Of a stretch of DNA of 18,530 nt, positions 13,759 to 18,530 are shown piece after piece (positions within the stretch are counted from its first letter, which is position 1; each line of letters begins with the position of its first letter). The translations under genes were made by a program, and so were the position numbers. The stretch is from the NCBI GenBank assembly GCA_030594925.1, contig JAUVEG010000005.1:1-18530 (forward strand). Direction: 5' to 3'. Below the pieces are notes generated by a model. The model saw only the letters and a list, made by a program, of their open reading frames with translations. It made no database searches and had not been told where the DNA came from. This DNA is from Gammaproteobacteria bacterium (GTDB taxonomy: Bacteria; Pseudomonadota; Gammaproteobacteria; Chromatiales; Chromatiaceae).

Positions 13759-14139
13759 CTACAGTTCAAGAACCGCATCCATCTCCACGCCGGCATCTTT
13801 CGGCAGTGCAGCGACGCCAATGGCTGCTCGCGCCGGATAGGGCTCTTCAAAATAGTCCGCCATCACCTCATTGACCAGCGGGAAATTTCCCAGATCCGTG
13901 AGAAAAACATTCAGCTTGGCAACATCAGCCAGTGAACCTCCTGCAGCTTCGGCCACCGCCTGCAGATTGTCAAAGACACGCATGATCTGCGCCCGCATAT
14001 CTCCCTGCACCATCTCCATGCTCTCAGGCACAAGCGGTATCTGTCCCGAAAGGTAAACAGTGGTGTTGACCTTCACAGCCTGTGAGTAGGTGCCTATCGC
14101 CTGCGGCGCCTTGTCAGTCTGAATAATTTCTCTGCTCAT
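13759..14139 (-). CDS. ridA: RidA family protein (2-iminobutanoate/2-iminopropanoate deaminase)
   Basis: 126 residues, the usual size of RidA (E. coli 128), and alignable along its length: IGTYSQAV near residue 15, LSGQIPLVP near 30, and [24 protein letters not shown] at the C-terminus (cited in parts), which holds the substrate-binding Arg in PAR and the conserved Glu in VEMDAV. RidA is a cytoplasmic homotrimer that hydrolyses reactive imine/enamine intermediates such as 2-aminoacrylate released by PLP enzymes, which would otherwise inactivate them. AGGA lies 8 bases upstream of the ATG. pdxA, the PLP synthesis gene, ends 24 bp upstream on the same strand, so the two are probably co-transcribed. 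The TAG stop follows directly on repeat A4. Confidence 0.94.
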   Translation of the reverse strand: MSREIIQTDKAPQAIGTYSQAVKVNTTVYLSGQIPLVPESMEMVQGDMRAQIMRVFDNLQAVAEAAGGSLADVAKLNVFLTDLGNFPLVNEVMADYFEEPYPARAAIGVAALPKDAGVEMDAVLEL

Positions 14140-14155
14140 AAACGGATTCCTAACA

Positions 14156-14172
14156 CTTAAAACCTAAAACCT
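14156..14172. repeat. Short CCTAAAA heptamer repeat at the pdxA/ridA junction
   Basis: CTTAAAA, CCTAAAA, CCT run in tandem. The pdxA TAG stop (14164-14166) lies inside the CCTAAAA unit. The same heptamer forms the larger array at 16158-16213. Confidence 0.8.
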
Positions 14173-15138
14173 ACCTGTCATCCCTTGCGCAACATCGAGG
14201 GCTGCAACGAGACTGCCAATCTCCGCCCTGCCTGTGCCGGCGAGATCCAGCGCCGTGCCATGGTCGACAGAGGTGCGCACCAGCGGCAGCCCGAGCGTGA
14301 TATTCACCGCACGGCCAAATCCCATGTGCTTCAACACTGGCAATCCCTGGTCATGATACATGGCGACGACAGCATCGGTATGCTGCAGATAACGGGGGGT
14401 AAACAGGGTGTCGGCAGGCAGCGGTCCATGACTGGAAACACCCTCTTCGCGCAGCTCTTCCAGTGCAGGCGCGATGATCTCCAACTCCTCCGACCCCAGA
14501 TGACCGCCTTCACCGGCATGCGGGTTGAGTCCGCACACCAGGATTTCAGGAGAGTCAATGCCAAAACGACTCTGCAACTCCCGATGCAGGATGGTCATCA
14601 CTTTTTTCACAAGGTCGCTGCTGATCGCAGCCGGAACTTCCTTGAGCGGCAGATGGGTGGTCATCAATGCAACCCGCAGCCCCTCGCAGGCCAGCATCAT
14701 GACCGGATAACCGCCTGTCTGCGCCGCGATATACTCGGTATGGCCGCTAAAGGAAAAACCGCCATCATTGATCACGCCTTTGTGCACCGGGTTGGTCACC
14801 ATGGCGGCAAAATCACCGCTGAGACACCCTTTCACAGCGATATCCAGGGTTTCCAGCACCACTGCGCTGTTCTCAGCATTGAGTTTTCCACAAACCACTT
14901 CGCCGGGAAATGTGACTGGAAGCAGATTCATAATGCCGGATTGATGCACCATGCTGCTGTCTGCAGCATCGAGAAGATGCAGGGAGAGCGGTAGATCCAG
15001 CTGCCGCGCCCTGCGCGTGAGCACATCAGGATCACCTATAAACAGCAGTTCACCATGCGTCTGCTGTATCAATTGTATGCAGAGATCCGCACCAATGCCT
15101 GCCGGCTCCCCGCATGTTACCGCAATGCGTCGCTTCAC
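14164..15138 (-). CDS. pdxA: 4-hydroxythreonine-4-phosphate dehydrogenase
   Basis: 324 residues (E. coli PdxA 329). It oxidises 4-phosphohydroxy-L-threonine with NAD(P)+ in the DXP-dependent route to pyridoxal 5'-phosphate; cytoplasmic homodimer. CGEPAGIGADL at 9-19 opens the family pattern, and the three divalent-metal histidines are H162 (TTHLPL), H207 (NPHAGEGG) and H262 (YHDQGLP). SGHTEY at 131-136 binds substrate. It starts with GTG, which overlaps the surA stop in GTGA, so translation is probably coupled. The C-terminus, GMTGRF, and the TAG stop are read from the edge of a CCTAAAA repeat, so the end may have been re-set by it. ksgA/rsmA and apaG, which often follow pdxA in gammaproteobacteria, are absent here and ridA takes that place. 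Confidence 0.96.
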   Translation of the reverse strand: MKRRIAVTCGEPAGIGADLCIQLIQQTHGELLFIGDPDVLTRRARQLDLPLSLHLLDAADSSMVHQSGIMNLLPVTFPGEVVCGKLNAENSAVVLETLDIAVKGCLSGDFAAMVTNPVHKGVINDGGFSFSGHTEYIAAQTGGYPVMMLACEGLRVALMTTHLPLKEVPAAISSDLVKKVMTILHRELQSRFGIDSPEILVCGLNPHAGEGGHLGSEELEIIAPALEELREEGVSSHGPLPADTLFTPRYLQHTDAVVAMYHDQGLPVLKHMGFGRAVNITLGLPLVRTSVDHGTALDLAGTGRAEIGSLVAALDVAQGMTGRF

Positions 15139-16076
15139 TCAGCAGGGTCCAGATGTTTTTCAACATAGGCCTGCTGGCGCAGCCTGCGCGTCAGCAGGGC
15201 GACATTCTCTTCGATTTTACGTTGCTGGATTTTTTCGCGTGCTGCATCACGAGCTGCACTATCGGCGCCTTGATGTTTGCGCCGCCCCAAAACCTTTACA
15301 ATGTGCCAGCCAAACGGTGACTGAAAGGGCTGACTGAGCGTATTGACCGAGGTGCGGTTCATGACACTCTGAAACTGGGGAGTGGCCACGCCAGGAGACA
15401 ACCAGCCGAGGTCTCCACCATTCAGCGCTGAGGCGGTATCATCAGAAAAGGCCCGCGCAATATCAGCAAAAGATTCGCCGGCATGAATACGCGAACGAAA
15501 CTCCTGCAGCTCCATTTTTGCAGCCTTGTTTGAACGCGTCTCTCCGGTGCGCAGCAGAATATGCCGCGAGTGTATCTGCGTCACTGTTTTAGATTTTGCT
15601 TTCGATCCATGCAGCGCCAGATAATCATCGATCTCCGAATCTGTCACCTGAACCAGGCTGCTCAACATTTTGCGCTGAAAATTTCGCTGCAACAACTGCT
15701 CGCCAATATTCTTGCGAAAGGCGCCATAATCCTGTCCCTGTTTTTGCAAGACCTCTTTTAGAAAAGTGACCGTGATTTTATTCTGTGCTGCAATCAAGGC
15801 TACGGCTTCATCGATCTCCGCTTCTGTCACCTTGACGCCGCTTTTTTTAACCGCAAGTTTCTGCGCCTTGTTCGAGATCAGCTTTTCCAGCACCCGCTCT
15901 TCGTGCATCTTTTTTGAAACACCGGCCGGCCTCGGAGTACCCCGCAGGGCGCGATTGAGCTCCGAACGCAGAATCACATCATCGTCAACCACAGCAACGA
16001 TATCATCGATCGGACGGGCTGCCTGCAGCGGCAGCGACATCATCAGCAAGGCGGCAACTATCAATAGTTTTGTCAT
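15135..16076 (-). CDS. surA: SurA-type periplasmic chaperone with one parvulin domain
   Basis: 313 residues, against 428 for E. coli SurA. A Sec signal peptide ends near QAA at about 20. The SurA N-domain (DDIVAVVDDDVILRSELNRAL onward, cited in part as IVAVVDDDVILRSEL) spans about 24-143, then one parvulin peptidyl-prolyl isomerase domain at about 165-265 (HSRHILLRTG, SFADIARAFSDD, NGGDLGWLSPG, FGWHIVKVLGRR), then the C-terminal helix that packs on the N-domain. E. coli has two parvulin domains in this place. SurA carries unfolded outer-membrane proteins, LptD among them, across the periplasm. I chose the ATG at 16076, which has AGAG 6 bases upstream; the ATG at 16082 is also possible. It follows lptD, 140 bp away across a heptamer repeat, and overlaps pdxA. 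Confidence 0.93.
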   Translation of the reverse strand: MTKLLIVAALLMMSLPLQAARPIDDIVAVVDDDVILRSELNRALRGTPRPAGVSKKMHEERVLEKLISNKAQKLAVKKSGVKVTEAEIDEAVALIAAQNKITVTFLKEVLQKQGQDYGAFRKNIGEQLLQRNFQRKMLSSLVQVTDSEIDDYLALHGSKAKSKTVTQIHSRHILLRTGETRSNKAAKMELQEFRSRIHAGESFADIARAFSDDTASALNGGDLGWLSPGVATPQFQSVMNRTSVNTLSQPFQSPFGWHIVKVLGRRKHQGADSAARDAAREKIQQRKIEENVALLTRRLRQQAYVEKHLDPAE

Positions 16077-16119
16077 GTTCATCTCTAAAATTTTTCCAAA
16101 AAGCTCAAAACAGGGTAAT

Positions 16120-16215
16120 GTTTTAGGTTTTTAAGTTTTAGGTTTTAAGTCTCCCCACCTAAAACCTAAAACCTAAAACCTAAAACCTAAAACCTAAAAC
16201 CTAAAACCTAAAACC
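16120..16215. repeat. Heptamer array (CCTAAAA)8 with an adjacent inverted array
   Basis: Eight perfect CCTAAAA units run from 16158 to 16213. Just before, at 16120-16149, lie inverted units: TTTTAGG twice and TTTTTAAG/TTTTAAG twice. The two parts can pair as an RNA hairpin of about 29 bases around the spacer TCTCCCCA. It fills most of the lptD-surA gap and begins 5 bases beyond the lptD stop codon. On the sense strand of the operon the unit reads TTTTAGG. Confidence 0.95.
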
Positions 16216-16217
16216 AT

Positions 16218-18416
16218 CTAATAATACTCGAAACCGTCATAGCCGTAGACATTTTTCGACAAAACGGAGTCAATACTTCCTGAACCAATCCCGCCAAGCC
16301 CCTTCAACTCCAGTTGCACAAAAAACCCGAGGTCATTGTCTAAACCGTCGTCTGCGATATGCTGCTGCACGACTGCGCGCAGACGCCAGCAACAGGAGTC
16401 ATACTCAAAGCCGGCAATCGTATCCAGAGACTTGTTGTCAAGCAGTGAATACTGCCATCGCCCCACAGCGTTCAAATTTGCACTCAACGGCACACGGAAG
16501 GAGAGATCTGTAAATTCAGCAGGTTGCGAGCGATCTTTTCGGTATGCAACGCTGAGAAAGCGCTTCTTCGGATCGTCATGATAGCTGAGTCGCAACAGAC
16601 TTTTGTCAACAATTTCTTCATCCGGATCCCACTGCAACACCGCCTCTGTCGACCACAGATCAGTAATACGGGCATAGAGCTCACCAACAAATGCCGAGGT
16701 ATCCGGGCCTGTAATCTGGTCGGGAAATGCTGCAGCACTGCGCTCATCGATATAGTAGATTTGTCCAAAACTTGCCCGCAACCACTCTTTTTGGCTGCTG
16801 TCGTCAATAAATCTGGTGGTCACAGCAGCTGTAATCTGATTAGCCCCGCCAATGCGGTCAAATCCTGCATAGCGATTTTCACGAAACAGGTTTGCAAAAC
16901 TGAAATCAGCAAGCTTGGTATCAAAAAGCGGAATATCCTGTTGATCTTTGAAAGGCGTATAGAGATAGAAGAGCCGGGGCTCCAGGGTCTGATATCCGCC
17001 ATGATCGAACCACTCTGCCTGCCGCTCATAAAAGAGCCCGGCATCAGCAGAGAAGGTATAGAGATTGCGTGTAATCGTCACGGGATCACCCGGGCTGACA
17101 TTCTCCAGATTGTAGTCGGTATAGTGGCCGGTGAGCATGCTTTTCACATGCCCCCAGGGTTTGATCCAGTCAACGCCAACAGCAGGGCGCAGATGAAGAC
17201 GCCCCCCTTCGACCGAGTTGCTTCTCCTAAAGCTCGTCAGCTGGGCGTCCAGGCGACTCACCAGGCCATAGCTGTGAACCTTGCGCCAGTTAAAATCCAG
17301 CTGGGGCGAACGCCGATAGGGTTCTTCACTCCCTTCATCTATCACCTGAAGATTTTCAACCAGCAGATTACTGCTCCAGTTCTCTTCATCATAACTGAGT
17401 CGCGCCATCTGGGTCGCATAGCGGCTGCTCCTGAGCGCCAGACTGCCGCTAAAATCCTCGAGATAGTCGTTGTCTGAGAGGTAGTTGTAATTGATATCCG
17501 CTTTCAGATGCGCATTAAATTGTGATCGGTTTTTAAAACTGATCACGTAGCGAATCTGCTCCCCCCCTGTATATTTGGTATCGTTGAAAGCGATATCGGT
17601 AAAAAAAGTGCCGCTATGAATCGGGGTCAGGTAGCGAAACTCCGCCCCCATCAACATCCCGCGTTCAGAGGTAATCCGCGGAAACAGCGTTGCATCATAA
17701 TTTGGTGCGATATTGAAGTAGTAGGGTATTGAGAAATCCACTCCGGTGCTGTCAGAGTAGCCGATTTTGGGAATCAGGAAGCCGCTTTTGCGACTATCGT
17801 CGAGCGGAAACGAAAAACCAGGAAGCGCCGGAGAGGTCATACCCATGAATGACAGCCGCGCGCCTGCCGCCCTGCCGACGCCATTTTCCCTGTCGATATC
17901 GATGCTTTTTGCCGAGATACGCCAGGCTTCATCCTCTGGCGGGCATGTGCTGTAGCTGATGTCGTGTAGTCTGGAGACCCCCTGTTCCCTGACGGTGGCG
18001 CTGCTGGCCCTGCCCTGACCACCAACTTCCGGAATGCGGTAGCTGATTTTTTGCAGTGTAGCGGTGCGGGTGTTGATATCCAGTGCCGCGCTCTCCGCAT
18101 CCACCTCAAAACCGGCTTGCCGTAACTGCACATCACCTGTTGCCGTGGCCTGGTTCAGCTTGCGTGAATAGCGAACCTCATCAGCAGCAACACTCTGTTG
18201 AGAGTGTCTCATCTGCACATTGCCGCTGAAAATCAGCAACTCATTTTTCATGAAGAGTTCACTGCTGTCTGCAGCAATTTCAACCTTGCCGGTGAGTTCC
18301 TCCACCTCCTCATAGACAACTCCCCTCGCCTGACAGGATGGCGTAATGCTCCCGGCAGAGGCAGTGGCTGTCAATAACAACAGCGCAGACATGGTCAAAA
18401 GATGAAACTTTCTCAC
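16218..18416 (-). CDS. lptD: LPS-assembly protein LptD
   Basis: 732 residues (E. coli 784). Signal peptide with cleavage near ASA at 21, an N-terminal periplasmic LptA/OstA-like domain (about 40-150, FSGNVQMRHSQQSVAADEVRY cited as FSGNVQMR), and a large C-terminal beta-barrel from about 215 with FPLDDSRKSGFLIPKIGYS opening it. The four cysteines C28, C158, C675 and C676 correspond to E. coli C31, C173, C724 and C725, which form the two non-consecutive disulfides needed for activity. The LELKGLGGIGS near the end is also typical. With LptE it puts LPS into the outer leaflet of the outer membrane. Start is GTG at 18416 with a weak ribosome site; an ATG at 18392 would cut the signal peptide short. 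It heads the lptD-surA-pdxA-ridA set. Confidence 0.95.
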   Translation of the reverse strand: MRKFHLLTMSALLLLTATASAGSITPSCQARGVVYEEVEELTGKVEIAADSSELFMKNELLIFSGNVQMRHSQQSVAADEVRYSRKLNQATATGDVQLRQAGFEVDAESAALDINTRTATLQKISYRIPEVGGQGRASSATVREQGVSRLHDISYSTCPPEDEAWRISAKSIDIDRENGVGRAAGARLSFMGMTSPALPGFSFPLDDSRKSGFLIPKIGYSDSTGVDFSIPYYFNIAPNYDATLFPRITSERGMLMGAEFRYLTPIHSGTFFTDIAFNDTKYTGGEQIRYVISFKNRSQFNAHLKADINYNYLSDNDYLEDFSGSLALRSSRYATQMARLSYDEENWSSNLLVENLQVIDEGSEEPYRRSPQLDFNWRKVHSYGLVSRLDAQLTSFRRSNSVEGGRLHLRPAVGVDWIKPWGHVKSMLTGHYTDYNLENVSPGDPVTITRNLYTFSADAGLFYERQAEWFDHGGYQTLEPRLFYLYTPFKDQQDIPLFDTKLADFSFANLFRENRYAGFDRIGGANQITAAVTTRFIDDSSQKEWLRASFGQIYYIDERSAAAFPDQITGPDTSAFVGELYARITDLWSTEAVLQWDPDEEIVDKSLLRLSYHDDPKKRFLSVAYRKDRSQPAEFTDLSFRVPLSANLNAVGRWQYSLLDNKSLDTIAGFEYDSCCWRLRAVVQQHIADDGLDNDLGFFVQLELKGLGGIGSGSIDSVLSKNVYGYDGFEYY

Positions 18417-18530
18417 GCGACTGGTGTTCTCTATTAGAATGGCATGTCTACAACGACAAACAGACTGAAAAACAGGATAATAAAGGAAGTTCTGATTTAT
18501 TCATAGAATCCACAAATAGATAACTCATGC
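18417..18530. other. Region upstream of lptD, no gene seen
   Basis: AT-rich stretch of 114 bases to the window edge. It must hold the lptD promoter. On the minus strand AGAACTT resembles a sigma-E -35 but no -10 fits at the right distance. A divergent gene may start just beyond the edge. Confidence 0.4.

Noticed and set aside
13634..13840. A 68-codon plus-strand frame with NLCLSVFICGKK
   Set aside because: It reads through the GTAGGGTG and 10-nt-unit repeats and into the antisense of ridA; no ribosome site.
16158..16213. CCTAAAA array as a CRISPR array or a true telomere
   Set aside because: There are no spacers, so it is not CRISPR. It lies between two operon genes, not at a replicon end, so the telomere likeness is only in sequence.
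16524..17477. A 317-codon plus-strand frame within lptD
   Set aside because: Antisense shadow of the LptD barrel; no recognisable domain or ribosome site.
18417..18500. Possible sigma-E promoter for lptD (AGAACTT on the minus strand)
   Set aside because: The -35 lacks the first G of GGAACTT and no TCTGA/TCAAA-like -10 lies 16-17 bases away (TCAG is 18 away and poor), so I did not call it.

Overview
The window looks like a chromosomal segment of a free-living or facultatively anaerobic gammaproteobacterium. The evidence is gene content: recG, djlA, argH, the outer-membrane block lptD-surA-pdxA, a two-domain TerB/J DjlA, LptD with the paired-cysteine pattern known from E. coli, and many intergenic palindromic repeats. 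An octaheme cytochrome c of the hydroxylamine oxidoreductase (HAO) family, NnrS, and a Crp/Fnr regulator beside FNR-type operators point to nitrogen-oxide respiration or detoxification. A denitrifying or sulfur-oxidising lineage would fit, but the sequence alone does not give the genus.

Layout. 1-2260: the 3' part of a DUF349 coiled-coil protein, then an exported IalB-family protein behind an extended -10 promoter, converging on a YjbQ-family gene. 2365-2734: a minimal nucleotidyltransferase (MNT) followed by a 22-codon remnant that resembles the start of a HEPN partner. 2947-6091: recG (+) facing djlA (-), with three kinds of intergenic repeat between them. 6229-7795: nnrS and a MazG-like pyrophosphohydrolase in a tight minus-strand pair. 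8087-9487: argH. 9754-12332 (minus): a small lipoprotein like the NlpE C-terminal domain, a periplasmic TPR protein, a rho-independent terminator, and the octaheme cytochrome. 12333-12681: a divergent control region with a perfect FNR-type palindrome and a second near-perfect site. 12682-13503: the Crp/Fnr regulator. 13759-18416 (minus): lptD, surA (one parvulin domain only), pdxA and ridA, probably one operon.

Functionally, the most distinctive block is the octaheme cytochrome with its divergent regulator. No haoB or tetraheme partner genes (cycA/cycB) are present. A TPR protein and a lipoprotein lie just downstream on the same strand, and nnrS lies about 3 kb away. The rest is housekeeping: LPS export to the outer membrane (LptD), outer-membrane protein folding (SurA), PLP synthesis (PdxA) next to protection of PLP enzymes (RidA), DNA repair (RecG) and arginine synthesis.

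The intergenic DNA carries at least seven repeat families. Two stand out: an element built from 10-nt units that sits beside the stop codons of three minus-strand genes, and an eight-copy CCTAAAA heptamer array between lptD and surA that can pair with an adjacent inverted array. I did not find CRISPR arrays, transposase genes, tRNA or rRNA.
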